Position numbers and translations under genes: made by a program. Shown here one piece after another: positions 54,465 through 63,900 of a DNA stretch of 64,000 bases; the first letter of the stretch is position 1; each line of letters begins with the position of its first letter. The DNA lies in NCBI RefSeq assembly GCF_012530535.1, contig NZ_CP051299.1, positions 1,612,001-1,676,000 on the forward strand, in the 5' to 3' direction. This DNA comes from Microcella flavibacter. GTDB taxonomy: Bacteria > Actinomycetota > Actinomycetes > Actinomycetales > Microbacteriaceae. The notes under the pieces are model-generated. The model saw only the letters and a list, made by a program, of their open reading frames with translations. It searched no databases and was not told the origin of the DNA.

Positions 54465-54751
54465 GAGTCGTTTCCGGCGAGAACGCCTCCACCCAGAGCT
54501 GTGCTGATCAGGATGCTGATGCCCGCGTCAACGGGGTCGCCACAGATGGCTGCACGACTCGGTTGGTGACTCGATCCATTGCCACGCGCCGCTCACTCAA
54601 GCGTTGCGTTACTCACCAGGCATCAGGCATGCTGACGCGGTCGTAAGTCCCATCAGGGCATTCCGCAGGGCCGGAGCTTTACAGCCGCCGGTTCAGATGT
54701 GGTCGGTCATCAAGCCGGAGCGCGTCGTTTCCTCTAACGAAGGGAGCGGCG

Positions 54752-55006
54752 ATGCCCGCTTGCACGAAACGTCCCTACCCGAGTGCTGCTGTCGCGCGCC
54801 GTGTCCTCGAACGAATCCGCGGCACCGGACCTCGACGTCGGGAAATCGGCGTCTACCCCTGCGCCACCTGCCACGCCTTCCACCTCACGTCAGACGCCGG
54901 CTCCGCACGGAACCGGTGGACCGTCCCGCCTGCGCCGAGCCTTCGTCGAACCGCGGCCTCGGTCGACCGGCCCGTCAATCGGGCTGCACAGCGAACTCCT
55001 CCTTGA
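54752..55006 (+). CDS. Small cysteine-pair (zinc-finger-like) protein
   Basis: An 84-residue ORF: MPACTKRPYPSAAVARRVLE and GVYPCATCHAFHLTS, a treble-clef-like CxxCH pair and Arg-rich linkers. Short proteins with this pattern occur in actinobacterial genomes and phages. GAAGGGA 7 nt upstream of the ATG serves as ribosome-binding site. The C-terminal 30 residues are less conserved-looking. It overlaps a doubtful ORF on the other strand by 32 bp. No function known. Confidence 0.55.
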   Translation: MPACTKRPYPSAAVARRVLERIRGTGPRRREIGVYPCATCHAFHLTSDAGSARNRWTVPPAPSLRRTAASVDRPVNRAAQRTPP

Positions 55007-55157
55007 TCGCCAAGTCGGGTCTCGCGAGCAGCACTCCGGTGAGCGCGGGGCCATCGCGAGCCAACGCGCGGTACAGAGCCAAGAGGTCGATTGGCAGGCC
55101 ATGCCGGAACCCACGCTCTGTAGCCGGGCGAGGAAGCAGTGACGGTTGATGCATCAC
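54975..55157 (-). CDS. Doubtful 60-aa ORF
   Basis: A 60-codon frame (GFRHGLPIDLLALYRALARD, then GPALTGVLLARPDLAIKEEF). It has a plausible globular composition and could be a fragment of a larger protein. There is no clear ribosome-binding site or promoter box. It lies between the small cysteine ORF and the IS256 element. Not recognised. Confidence 0.3.
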   Translation of the reverse strand: MMHQPSLLPRPATERGFRHGLPIDLLALYRALARDGPALTGVLLARPDLAIKEEFAVQPD

Positions 55158-55218
55158 AGGCCTGAAGTTTCTAGTTCGAGCCTTCTCCAGGAGCGATGGA
55201 ATGCAAAGTCGAGGTCAA

Positions 55219-56621
55219 GTCCCAGGTAGTGGTGTAGCGCGGTCCTTCGAAGTGATGGGTTAAGCGCTGAGTTCGAGGACGGTGTCGGTAGTCACCTCGT
55301 TTCCGGTGTCGGGCACGAGGCTCAGACGGGACTTGGCGAGGATGTCGAGGCCGAGGTAGCGGCGTCCTTCGGCCCATTCGTCGGTCTGCTCGGCCAGGAC
55401 CGCGCCGACGAGGCGGACGATCGCGTCGCGATTGGGGAAGATGCCGACACTGTCGGTGCGGCGGCGGATCTCTCGGTTCAGGCGCTCGTTGGGGTTGTTG
55501 GACCAGATCTGCTGCCAGAGCCCCTCGGGGAACTGCGTGAACGCGAGGATGTCCGCTCTCGCGGCGTCGAGGTGCTCGTGCGCGTCGGGCAGCTTGCCGT
55601 CGACGTAGTCCAGGAGTCGGTCGAACTGGGCGTGGACGGAGGCTGCGTCGGGCTGGTCGTAGACGGAGTGCAGCATCGCCTTCACCGCCGGCCACATGCT
55701 CTTCGGGCACACGGACATCAGGTTCGCGGCGTAGTGCGTCCTGCATCGTTGCCAGCTCGCGCCGGGCAGGTTCGCGGCGATCGCCTCCACGAGGCCTTGG
55801 TGGGCGTCGGAGGTGACCAGACGAACCCCGCCCAGGCCGCGTGCGACGAGATCGGCGAAGAAACGAGTTCCAGGCCGCCCCTGTTTCGGAGGTGGCGACC
55901 CGCAGGCCGAGGACTTCGCGGCGTCCGTCGGCGTTGACGCCGGTCGCGATCAGCACCACGGCGTTGATCACCCTGCCGCCTTCACGCACTTTCATGGTCA
56001 GCGCGTCAGCGGCAACGAAGGTGAACGGTCCGGCATCACCAAGAGGGCGGTGGCGGAACTGCTCGACGTGCTCGTCGAGATCGGCGGCCATGCGCGAGAC
56101 CTGCGACTTGGACAGCGAGTGGATGCCGAGGGTCTTCACCAGCTTGTCCATCCGCCGGGTGGAGACCCCGGCGAGGTAGCAGTCCGCGACGACGGTGATC
56201 AGCGCAGTCTCAGCGCGCTTGCGGCGCTCCATGAGCCACTCGGGGAAGTAGGTTCCTGACCTCAACTTCGGGATCGCGACGTCGACCGTCCCGACGCGAG
56301 TGTCCAGCTCGCGGCGCCGATAGCCGTTGCGCTGCGTGAGCCGATCGGGGCTGGGTTTGCCCCATTCGGCGCCGACGACGGCGTCCGCGTCCGCGGACAG
56401 CAGTGCGTTGATCATGGTCTGCAGCAGGCTGCGCATCAAATCCGGGGACGCCTCGGCGAGAGCCTCGCCAAGAACGCCAGCAGGGTCGACAATATGTGGA
56501 GCGGTCATCGTGTGTGATGCCTTTCGAGTGGGATGTGAGAATTTCCTCGAAGGAACACCACGGTGACCGCGCCCACGTCCAAGACGACGAGCCAGCCACC
56601 GGGCTACACCACCTTATGGGG
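55219..56621. mobile_element. IS256-family insertion sequence, degenerate
   Basis: A 1.4-kb element with imperfect inverted ends. The inner 12-nt GTGGTGTAGC core is shared; 19 of 25 positions match between the left end (GTCCCAGGTAGTGGTGTAGC) and the right end read inward (GCCCCATAAGGTGGTGTAGC). No flanking target duplication is visible, and the transposase gene is frameshifted, so the element is probably old and immobile. Exact ends are uncertain by a few bases. Confidence 0.75.
55260..56508 (-). pseudogene. IS256-family (mutator-type) transposase with frameshift
   Basis: Two frames together make a 415-residue mutator-type transposase. The N-terminal frame reads GYRRRELDTRVGTVDVAIPKLRSG (DNA-binding part) and FVAADALTMKVREGG (first Asp); it breaks at about 55861, where one extra base in a run of three A (T on the coding strand) moves to a new frame; the C-terminal frame contains LPGASWQRCRTHYAANLM (Cx2H motif) and IWSNNPNERLNREIRRR (the glutamate). 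Removing one base restores the reading frame. This is either a decay or a sequencing error. Confidence 0.85.
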
Positions 56622-56941
56622 CACTACTAAAGTCGAAAGTTGGCGGCCCTCGATGTGGCACCCGATCGCCGAGTGCGCTTCGTGCAAGTCGCGCCTGGCT
56701 CGGCAGAAAATCCTCATGTGTCTGACAAGCACCAGACTCAAGCGGGAGCTGTGGGACGAGTTGGTGTGGATCAGCCTGGGCCAGCTGGGATGTATGCGGG
56801 CACCCAGGGCAACCCTTTCCTAGGAAAATACGACGGCCGAACACATCGGCTTTGGGTTCCTCCACCTCGAAGCGATGTCGCCGGCAACACCGGTCGTGCC
56901 CGCGCTCGATCATCTGCCGACTCAGTCTGTAGCATCGGGTC

Positions 56942-57163
56942 ATGCCCACCGGACCTGAACATGCGCACGTCACGAACACGTGGGTAGACGGCGAAATCAC
57001 CCAGGACTACGTGACCTGTCGGTGCATGATCGGCGAAGACCACATCGATGGTCCGCAGTATGGCGACGACGAGGACGACAGCGACGGCGATGGCGTGTCG
57101 TTTGCAGGTGCCGAGGAGATCTATGACTCGAGTGGTCGCGACGAGGATTACGACTTCCGATAG
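56942..57163 (+). CDS. Small acidic protein of unknown function
   Basis: A 73-residue ORF with a cysteine pair (VTCRCMIGEDH) and an acidic centre (GDDEDDSDGDGVSFAG). It is expected to be soluble. The ATG follows TAGCAT (56930-56935) by 6 nt, the same leaderless pattern as elsewhere in the window. The 320 bp before it, up to the IS256 element, hold nothing I can identify. No family recognised. Confidence 0.5.
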   Translation: MPTGPEHAHVTNTWVDGEITQDYVTCRCMIGEDHIDGPQYGDDEDDSDGDGVSFAGAEEIYDSSGRDEDYDFR

Positions 57164-57325
57164 TCGGAGGGACCCGATTCCAGGCTGGGACTCTCCCGCC
57201 GGGAACAGTCCGCGAACTCTAAGAAGGTTGCGGATATCGGCGATTGACACGTTCGCCGGCGAGCGAAGATTGAATATCCGGGACCGTGCACAACAAAACT
57301 TCACGCTCTCCGGCGGTCGTCGCGC

Positions 57326-57349
57326 TTCAGGTTCAGGTTCAGGTTCAGG
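57326..57349. repeat. Four tandem TTCAGG hexamers
   Basis: TTCAGG repeats four times without change. On the minus strand the unit supplies the TGA stop codon of the DUF1643 gene (57345-57347). Such a stretch is prone to slippage. Confidence 0.85.
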
Positions 57350-57896
57350 CTAGGTAACGCTTCGATCCGCTGATGTTCCAGACTGCGCCGCGCGGCGTTG
57401 GGTGTCGCGGCGAACCCGATTTGGTGAGCGTGCCGAAGTGGTAGACGCGAGTACCCCTTGCGTGCAGCGCGGTGCGCGTTCGCTTCAACGCCTCCCTAAT
57501 CGTGTGGTTCGGCGGGTTGCCCCAGGCGCCGAGGACTTCATTGACAGCAAATGTGTCAAGGACATCGTCGATCACGGCCCAGTTCCTTGCCCAAAGGACG
57601 GCGTCGAAGGCGCCGAGCATGTTGGGTTTGGTCCGACGTTCTGGGTACAGGTTGAGCATCAGCCATCCGTCATGACCGAGTTGTGAACTCGCCGCGATCA
57701 CAGTGTTGACGGTACGGTCCGACTCTGAGTGGTCCGCGTACGAGGGGTTCATCGCGATCACGACCAGAGGGTTGAGAGAACGAGAAGGTGTCAGAACTCG
57801 CCCCAGCGCGAACCGATGGTCTGGATGTTCCGGGTTCGGGTTCCAGTAATCCGGTGCCTGGCCCGCGGTGAAGTTGTATCGCTGGTTTTGTGTCAT
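57345..57896 (-). CDS. DUF1643 domain protein
   Basis: A 183-residue DUF1643 protein, common next to restriction or mobile genes. Seen are TPSRSLNPLVVIAMNPSYADHSESDRTVN, GWLMLNLYPERRTKPN, VLGAWGNPP and HARGTRVYHFGTLTKSGSPRHP. Its role is unknown. The ATG at 57896 (MTQNQRYNF) is preferred over the TTG seven codons upstream. It is 76 bp downstream of the hsdR stop codon on the same strand and may be in the same transcript. The stop codon lies in a TTCAGG repeat. Confidence 0.82.
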   Translation of the reverse strand: MTQNQRYNFTAGQAPDYWNPNPEHPDHRFALGRVLTPSRSLNPLVVIAMNPSYADHSESDRTVNTVIAASSQLGHDGWLMLNLYPERRTKPNMLGAFDAVLWARNWAVIDDVLDTFAVNEVLGAWGNPPNHTIREALKRTRTALHARGTRVYHFGTLTKSGSPRHPTPRGAVWNISGSKRYLA

Positions 57897-57972
57897 CGCT
57901 CGCAGCTCAACATCCAACTTTGCCGACCTCTGTCAGGCGATCCAAGCCCCCAACCCGAAGCGATTCGATTGC

Positions 57973-60900
57973 TCACTCGGCAGCAATCACTTCAGCCTGC
58001 GCCAGCACCAGCTGCGTGGCGCCCTCCGCCTGGTCGGGCGGGTAGCCGTATTTGCGCAGTAGCCGCTTGATCGTGGCCCGCAGCTTTGCCCGTACTTGCT
58101 CTTTCACCGCCCAATCGGTTTTCGCGTCACGGCGCACGATTTCGACGAGCTCGTGCGCGATCGCCTTGAGGATATCGTCGCTGAGAGTCAGCACAGCCGA
58201 CTCATTGGTGCGGATGGCGTCGTAGAACGCGAGCTCATCGCTGGTGAGGCCGAGCTGTTCGGCGCGGTTGGCTTCTGCGGTCATCCGGCGCGCGAGGTCG
58301 GCGAGAGCGGCAATGACTTGGGCTGAGTCGAGAGTGCGGTTCTGGTAGCGCAGCAGCGAGTCGCTGAGCATCTCGCTGAACTGCTTACTGGCCACGATGT
58401 TGCGCTTGTTGATTCGAGCAATCTCGGTCGACAGCAGACGTCGGAGCATCTCCAATTGCAGGTTCTTGCGGTCGGATTGATTGAAGCGAATGATGAATTC
58501 GTCGTCGATCATCGACAGGTCGGGCTTCTGAAGCCCCGCTTCCTTGTAGATGTCGATTACGCCGACACCGGTCATGGCGTCGGAGACGATCTGCCGGATT
58601 GCCGTGTCGAGTTCGGCTTTTGGGTTGACGCGCAGGTCGCCAACCTCCATCTTCGAGAGTTGCCCGCGCACCGCCTCAAAGAATGCCGCGTCCCCCTTAA
58701 GGCGCTCGGCCTCGGGCGTGCCAGCGCAGATCGCATAGAGCCGCACGAACCGGCCGGCCTGCGACAGATACCGGTGCTTCAGGCACGGCGCTTCCGACGA
58801 GCACTCCTGGTCGACGTGCGACGTGAGCAAGTATTCGATGGCCCCCATCAACGTGTGCAAGAACGCCTTCGCGCCACCGGCTACAAGTCCCGCGCGCCAA
58901 GCGTGACCGTGAAGGATCGTGTCAACGACACCGTGGGCTTCGAGCATGCCGGGGACTGCCTGCTCGCGCACGTCCTGGCCCAACTCCCCGTTCTGGCGGT
59001 CACGGTCGGTGTACTCCGACAGTGCCGACTTCAGGTCTTCGGCGATGCCGAGGTAGTCAACGACGAGGCCCGCGGGCTTGTCCTTGAAAGTGCGGTTCAC
59101 GCGGGCGATCGCCTGCATGAGGTTAGCGCCGCGCATCGGCTTGTCGACGTACATGGTGTGCATCGAGGGCGAGTCGAACCCTGTGAGCCACATGTCGCGA
59201 ACGATCACGAGCTCCAGATCGTCGGATGGGTCCTTCGCCCGCGCCTTGAGCGCCTTGAGTGCGTCTTTCGAGCGGATGTGCGGCTGCAGCGACTGGTCAT
59301 CGGCGGCTGAGCCGGTGATGACGACCTTCAATCGCCCGGTGCCGTCATCATCCGTGACCCAGTCGGGGCGCAACTCGGCGATGGCGTCGTAGAGGGCTGC
59401 GGCGATGCGACGCGACATCGTGACGATCATCGCCTTGCCGGTGAGCACTTCCCGGCGGCGCTCCCAGTGCTCCACCAAGTCGCGAGCGAGTTCGGCGATG
59501 CGTTTGTCGGAGCCGACAATGGCCTCGACCCGCGCCCACTTCGACTTGAGGCGGTCACGCGCATCATCCTCGGAGCCCGAAGTCGCGTCGCTGAAGGCGT
59601 CGTCGATGTCGGCAAGAGCATCCCGAGGTAACTCGACCCGGGCAAGCCGGGGTTCGTAGTAGACCTTCACGGTGGCGCCATCTTCGACTGCTTGGGTGAG
59701 GTCGTAGGTGTCGATGTAGTCGCCGAAGACGTTCTTGGTCGACTTGTCGCTGGACTCGATGGGGGTGCCGGTGAATCCGATGAAGGTGGCGTTAGGCAGG
59801 CCATCGCGCAGGTGGCGGGCGAAGCCGTCGATGAAGTCGTAGTTGGAGCGGTGGGCCTCGTCGACGATGACGACGATGTTGGTCCGGTCCGAGAGCAGCG
59901 GGAACGATGTGCCTGCGTCCTTCTCCTCGCGCGAGACGCCGAATTTTTGGATGGTCGAGAAGATGATTCCGCCCGACGCCCGGCCGCCGAGCAGCGTCTT
60001 CAGCTCGGCGCGCGAACTCGCCTGCACGGGCTTCTCGGGCAGGGGCGCTCCGGGCAGGGCGGCGGCGAAGGTGTCGTCGAAGAGTTGGTCGTCGAGGTCG
60101 TTGCGGTCGGTCAGCACGACTACGGTGGGGTTCTCCATCGCCGCATTGCGCATGATCTTGCCGGCGTACCAGAGCATCTCGTAGCTCTTGCCCGACCCCT
60201 GCGTGTGCCACACGACACCCGCACGACCGTCGCCCTCGACGGCCTCGACGGTGGCGAACACGGCCCGGTTGACGGCCCAGAACTGGTGATACTTCGCCAC
60301 GAACCGCTGCAGGTTGCCGGCATCGCCGAGGTAGACAGTGAAGTTTGCGATGAGGTCGAGCAAGACAGCGGGGTTGAGCATGCCCTGCGCGAGCACCTCG
60401 ATCTCAGGCACGAACCCCGGGGCCAGCTCGCCCGTGATGGTCTTCCACGGCGCGTAGTGCTCCCAGTTGCCGGCAAAGGCACCCGCGCGCGCCTGCACGC
60501 CATCGCTAATCACCGCGAATTGGGTGAACGCGAACAGGTCGGGAATGTCATTCAGATAGGTACGCACCTGGTTGAACGCGCCCTTGAGGCTCGCCTGCTG
60601 GTTGCCGGCGCGCTTCAACTCTACGAGTACGATCGGCAGCCCGTTGACGAACAACACCACGTCGGGCCGACGCTTCGCCCCGGTCGCTGACGCGACCGTG
60701 AACTGGTTCAGCGCGAGCAGATCATTGGCACCGGGGTCGACCCAGTCGACGAGACGCGCCCGCACCGTGCGCGGGTTTCCGTCGACATCGCGCGTTTCGA
60801 CCGGCACCCCCTGCGTGAGCAGCTGGTACGCCCGCCAGTTCTCGCTCATCACCACTTGCGACTCGGGTCGCACCACCGTCTTCACAGCATCCTCGACCGC

Positions 60901-61098
60901 TTCGGAGTCGAGCTCGGGGTTCAGCTGCTCCACCGCTCGGCGCAGACGACCGGCCAATACGACCTCGCGATAGTCACCGCGCTCGGGATTCTCCGACTCC
61001 GGGTCGATGTCGGGCCCGTGCTGCACTGCCCACCCGAGCTGCCGGAGCTCGTCGAGCACGAGCTCTTCGAGCTCAGCCTCGGTCGGGATGCCGCTCAC
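57973..61098 (-). CDS. hsdR: Type I restriction endonuclease, R subunit
   Basis: A 1041-residue HsdR, the ATP-driven translocase and nuclease subunit. The PD-(D/E)XK nuclease site is in RRPDVVLFVNGLPIVLVELK; Walker A is in HTQGSGKSYEM (Lys304); DEAH-type motif VDEAHRSNYDF; GFTGTPIES and RVNRTFKDKPAGLVVDYLG in the helicase end. A C-terminal region of about 300 residues should hold the subunit-contact helices. The ATG overlaps the stop codon of hsdS by 4 bp. The gene appears intact. GC content is lower than in the core genes. Confidence 0.95.
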   Translation of the reverse strand: MSGIPTEAELEELVLDELRQLGWAVQHGPDIDPESENPERGDYREVVLAGRLRRAVEQLNPELDSEAVEDAVKTVVRPESQVVMSENWRAYQLLTQGVPVETRDVDGNPRTVRARLVDWVDPGANDLLALNQFTVASATGAKRRPDVVLFVNGLPIVLVELKRAGNQQASLKGAFNQVRTYLNDIPDLFAFTQFAVISDGVQARAGAFAGNWEHYAPWKTITGELAPGFVPEIEVLAQGMLNPAVLLDLIANFTVYLGDAGNLQRFVAKYHQFWAVNRAVFATVEAVEGDGRAGVVWHTQGSGKSYEMLWYAGKIMRNAAMENPTVVVLTDRNDLDDQLFDDTFAAALPGAPLPEKPVQASSRAELKTLLGGRASGGIIFSTIQKFGVSREEKDAGTSFPLLSDRTNIVVIVDEAHRSNYDFIDGFARHLRDGLPNATFIGFTGTPIESSDKSTKNVFGDYIDTYDLTQAVEDGATVKVYYEPRLARVELPRDALADIDDAFSDATSGSEDDARDRLKSKWARVEAIVGSDKRIAELARDLVEHWERRREVLTGKAMIVTMSRRIAAALYDAIAELRPDWVTDDDGTGRLKVVITGSAADDQSLQPHIRSKDALKALKARAKDPSDDLELVIVRDMWLTGFDSPSMHTMYVDKPMRGANLMQAIARVNRTFKDKPAGLVVDYLGIAEDLKSALSEYTDRDRQNGELGQDVREQAVPGMLEAHGVVDTILHGHAWRAGLVAGGAKAFLHTLMGAIEYLLTSHVDQECSSEAPCLKHRYLSQAGRFVRLYAICAGTPEAERLKGDAAFFEAVRGQLSKMEVGDLRVNPKAELDTAIRQIVSDAMTGVGVIDIYKEAGLQKPDLSMIDDEFIIRFNQSDRKNLQLEMLRRLLSTEIARINKRNIVASKQFSEMLSDSLLRYQNRTLDSAQVIAALADLARRMTAEANRAEQLGLTSDELAFYDAIRTNESAVLTLSDDILKAIAHELVEIVRRDAKTDWAVKEQVRAKLRATIKRLLRKYGYPPDQAEGATQLVLAQAEVIAAE

Positions 61099-62300
61099 GC
61101 CGCGACCCCCTTCGGCCGCACGCGAACCGCGCCGGACATCAGCAGCGGGAGCAACTCGTCGCGGGTCTTACGCAACGACTCCGCGGTTTCGAATGCCTCA
61201 TCTGCGGCATCGCGCAACGGAAGAAGAGCTTCAAAACGCGCCATGAGTTCGGCACCAGGCAGAACTACGGGGAAGGAGGGAATGGCCCTTGCGCCCATAT
61301 GCAAGACGGTAGTGCCATTGCAGAACCCCAAGACGTGATCGCGGAAATCGACGCTCTCCAAGACCGACTGGATGAACTGACCAGACACGCCTTCCGACGG
61401 GCGCACAATCGCAAGATCGAGACTGGCAACAAGAAGGCCTTCGCGCTTACCGCGGCGCACTCGAACCGGTCGGCCAATCACCTCCCGCGCTTGGGTGAGG
61501 TCGGTTTGCGCAACTACCAAGTCGCCGTTGACGACGACGTGGGCAGGCTTAACCTTTGCACTGAGGGGCTTGAACCCGTCGGGTCGGAAGACGCCATGGC
61601 GACCGACATTCTTCAGCCCGACAAGCCAGCCGTCGCCTTCAACCAGCTCGGCACTCTTGTACGAGTAGCCCTTCGTGATCGTTGCAATGTCTTCGACCGA
61701 TCGGGGCACTCCAGAACTGATCTCCAAAAGTAGGCGCTGCCCGATTGCACTTGCGGCCTCAGTCAAACGCAGCCCGAGCCGCTCGTTCGTGTCGATGAGG
61801 TCATCAAGCGCGCCCAGAACTTCCGCGATGCGCCGCTGTTCGTCGAGGGATGGAAGATCGACAGGGATCTTCACCAAGTCGCCCTGGCGCAAGTAGGGCA
61901 ATGCAGAGCCCGCCGCCCACGAAGACAGTCCCACAACCGAGAACAAGTAGAGCATGAACATGGGGTCGAGCCCCGGCCTCGCCGTTGCCGCCATGAGGTT
62001 GTTGTCAAGAAGCGTCGGCATCGTTGTCATACGAATGCGTTCCGACTTGAGTCCCTCGCCGATTTTCGCAAATACAACCGAATTTGGCTCTACAGCGCGA
62101 GCCTTTATCGACTCCGCAGTCTCGTGTGAGACCCAGTTGTTTGACCGGCGGATGAATGGGTCGTTTCCGGCAAGACTTAGGTCGCTCACCTTGATGAACG
62201 GCAGGTCCCCGGCAGGTCGTCCTTGCAAGTCCGGTGAGAACGCCGACCCTGCACGAAAAGTGCACACGGTCCCCAACTCGACGCGATCCCAGTCACTCAT
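61095..62300 (-). CDS. hsdS: Type I restriction-modification specificity subunit
   Basis: A 401-residue HsdS, which recognises the DNA target. It has two target-recognition half-domains: the first starts DWDRVELGTVCTFRAGSAF and ends LDEQRRIAEVLGALDDLIDTNE (conserved central helix), the second begins VPRSVEDIATITKGYSYKSAE and ends ELMARFEALLPLRDAADEAFETAESLRKTRDELLPLLMSG. The unequal recognition halves fit a bipartite target. Start ATG 62300 overlaps the hsdM stop by 8 bp; the longer in-frame upstream part is antisense to hsdM's end and is not used. Confidence 0.93.
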   Translation of the reverse strand: MSDWDRVELGTVCTFRAGSAFSPDLQGRPAGDLPFIKVSDLSLAGNDPFIRRSNNWVSHETAESIKARAVEPNSVVFAKIGEGLKSERIRMTTMPTLLDNNLMAATARPGLDPMFMLYLFSVVGLSSWAAGSALPYLRQGDLVKIPVDLPSLDEQRRIAEVLGALDDLIDTNERLGLRLTEAASAIGQRLLLEISSGVPRSVEDIATITKGYSYKSAELVEGDGWLVGLKNVGRHGVFRPDGFKPLSAKVKPAHVVVNGDLVVAQTDLTQAREVIGRPVRVRRGKREGLLVASLDLAIVRPSEGVSGQFIQSVLESVDFRDHVLGFCNGTTVLHMGARAIPSFPVVLPGAELMARFEALLPLRDAADEAFETAESLRKTRDELLPLLMSGAVRVRPKGVAA

Positions 62301-63900
62301 TGTCTGCTTCCAGAGCAGACAATGCGGAAACCACACGATGCTGAAGTTCAGCGCGCTGCTCGAACCCCGCGCGCACCTCAGCCGTGAGCCTCGCGATCTT
62401 CTCATCGAGCGGCTCGTCGTCTACGAGCGCGCCTTCGCTGCCGACGTAGCGGCCCGGAGTGAGCGCGTATCCGTACTCGGCAATCTGCTCGAGGGTGACG
62501 CTCGCGCAGAAGCCGGGCACGTCTTCGTAAAGCTGCTCCCCCGGCTCGCCCCGCCAAGCGTGAAAAGTGTCGGCAATGCGAGCCATGTCGGCTTCGGTGA
62601 ACTCCTTGTTGGTCCGCGAGACCATCGTGCCGAGCATCCGCGCGTCGATGAAGAGCACCTCGCCGGCGCGACTGCGCTGCGGTCGCTCGGTCGCGACCGT
62701 TTTGGCGCTTTTGTCGTTCGTCAAGAACCACAAGCACACCGGAATCTGAGTGGTGAAGAAGAGTTGCCCCGGCAGTGACACGATGCACTCGACGCGGTCT
62801 TTGCGCACGAGCTCGGCGCGAATCTCGCCCTCTCCGCCCGACTGGCTCGACAGCGAGCCGTTGGCGAGCACCGTGGCCATCGTGCCGGTCGGCGAGAGGT
62901 GGTGCAGCATGTGCTGCACCCAGGCGAAGTTGGCGTTGTTGGTCGGTGGCACGCCGTATTTCCAGCGAGCATCCCCCGCCAACTGGTCGGCACCCCAGCC
63001 CTTGATGTTGAAGGGCGGGTTCGCGATGACGAAGTCGGCCCGCAGATCAGGATGCTGATCATTGGTGAACGAATCGCCCCACTGCGGGCCAAGGTTCGCC
63101 TCAATGCCGCGCAGTGCCAGGTTCATCTTCGCCAGACGCCAGGTGGTGGGGTTCTGCTCTTGCCCGAAGACGCTGATGTCGTTGCGTGAGCCGTTGTGGG
63201 CCTTCACGAAGCGGTCGGCTTGCACGAACATGCCGCCCGAGCCGCACGCCGGGTCATACACGCGGCCTCGGAACGGCTCCAGCATGTCGACCATCAGCTT
63301 AACCACGCTGCGGGGCGTGAAGAACTCGCCGCCGAGCTTGCCCTCGGCGTTGGCGAACTTGCTCAGCATGTACTCGAAGACTCGGCCGAGAACATCCAAG
63401 CTTTCGTGCTCTTCGGCGGCGAGGTTCTCGTTCGAAAACAGATCGATGAGGCCGCCGAGCGTGGCTGGGGTGAGCTCGCGGCGAGAGTAGTTCTTGGGCA
63501 GAACCCCCTTTAGCGTGGGGTTCTCTTTCTCGATCGCCTCCATGGCGTCATCGATGCGGCGGCCGATTTCGGCCTGCTTTGCGGCCTTGCGAAGGTCGTC
63601 CCAGCGGTGACCTTCGGGCACCCAGAACACTCCGTCACCGGTGTACTCGTCGCGGTCTTCGAGCAGGCTCTGGCGGGCTGCATCGGTGGGCATGTAGAAG
63701 TCGCTGCTGTCGTCGCGCGAGAGGGCGTCGAGCTTCAGGCGTTGCTTCTCGAAGACGTCGGAGACGTACTTGAGGAAGATCAGGCCGAGGACGACGTGCT
63801 TGTACTCGGCAGCATCCATGCTCGACCGCAGTTGATTGGCCGAGGCCCAGAGCGCGTCTTCGAGACTCGCTGCTGCGGTCTTGGTCGTCTTGCCGGCCAC
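62293..63900 (-). CDS. hsdM: Type I restriction-modification methyltransferase subunit
   Basis: A 535-residue HsdM adenine methyltransferase. N-terminal helical domain (SLEDALWASANQLRSSMDAAEYKHVVLGLIFLKYVSD), SAM motif I DPACGSGGMF, catalytic motif IV NPPFN in FVIANPPFNIKGWG, and a C-terminal contact region (EQIAEYGYALTPGRYVG). GTG at 63900 is used because GAGGAG lies 5 nt before it; another GTG at 63906 overlaps that site. First gene of the hsdM-hsdS-hsdR operon, with 8-bp and 4-bp overlaps downstream. Its promoter should lie in the last 100 bp of the window. Confidence 0.95.
   Translation of the reverse strand: MAGKTTKTAAASLEDALWASANQLRSSMDAAEYKHVVLGLIFLKYVSDVFEKQRLKLDALSRDDSSDFYMPTDAARQSLLEDRDEYTGDGVFWVPEGHRWDDLRKAAKQAEIGRRIDDAMEAIEKENPTLKGVLPKNYSRRELTPATLGGLIDLFSNENLAAEEHESLDVLGRVFEYMLSKFANAEGKLGGEFFTPRSVVKLMVDMLEPFRGRVYDPACGSGGMFVQADRFVKAHNGSRNDISVFGQEQNPTTWRLAKMNLALRGIEANLGPQWGDSFTNDQHPDLRADFVIANPPFNIKGWGADQLAGDARWKYGVPPTNNANFAWVQHMLHHLSPTGTMATVLANGSLSSQSGGEGEIRAELVRKDRVECIVSLPGQLFFTTQIPVCLWFLTNDKSAKTVATERPQRSRAGEVLFIDARMLGTMVSRTNKEFTEADMARIADTFHAWRGEPGEQLYEDVPGFCASVTLEQIAEYGYALTPGRYVGSEGALVDDEPLDEKIARLTAEVRAGFEQRAELQHRVVSALSALEADNE

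Noticed and set aside
54394-54751. Gap of 358 bp after the export gene
   Set aside because: Apart from the hairpin at 54431 no gene, promoter or repeat could be supported.
55850-55870. Considered a programmed frameshift in the IS256 transposase
   Set aside because: IS256-family transposases normally come from one frame, and no slippery heptamer with a downstream structure is seen.
56623-56941. Frames of 86-128 codons in the gap after the IS256 element
   Set aside because: No start site support, no domain, and the two strands give equally poor proteins.
57326-57349. Considered a CRISPR remnant
   Set aside because: Units are only six bases and there are no spacers; no other direct-repeat array is seen in the window.
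58456-59310. Plus-strand frame inside hsdR
   Set aside because: Antisense of a well conserved gene, no domain, low-complexity composition.
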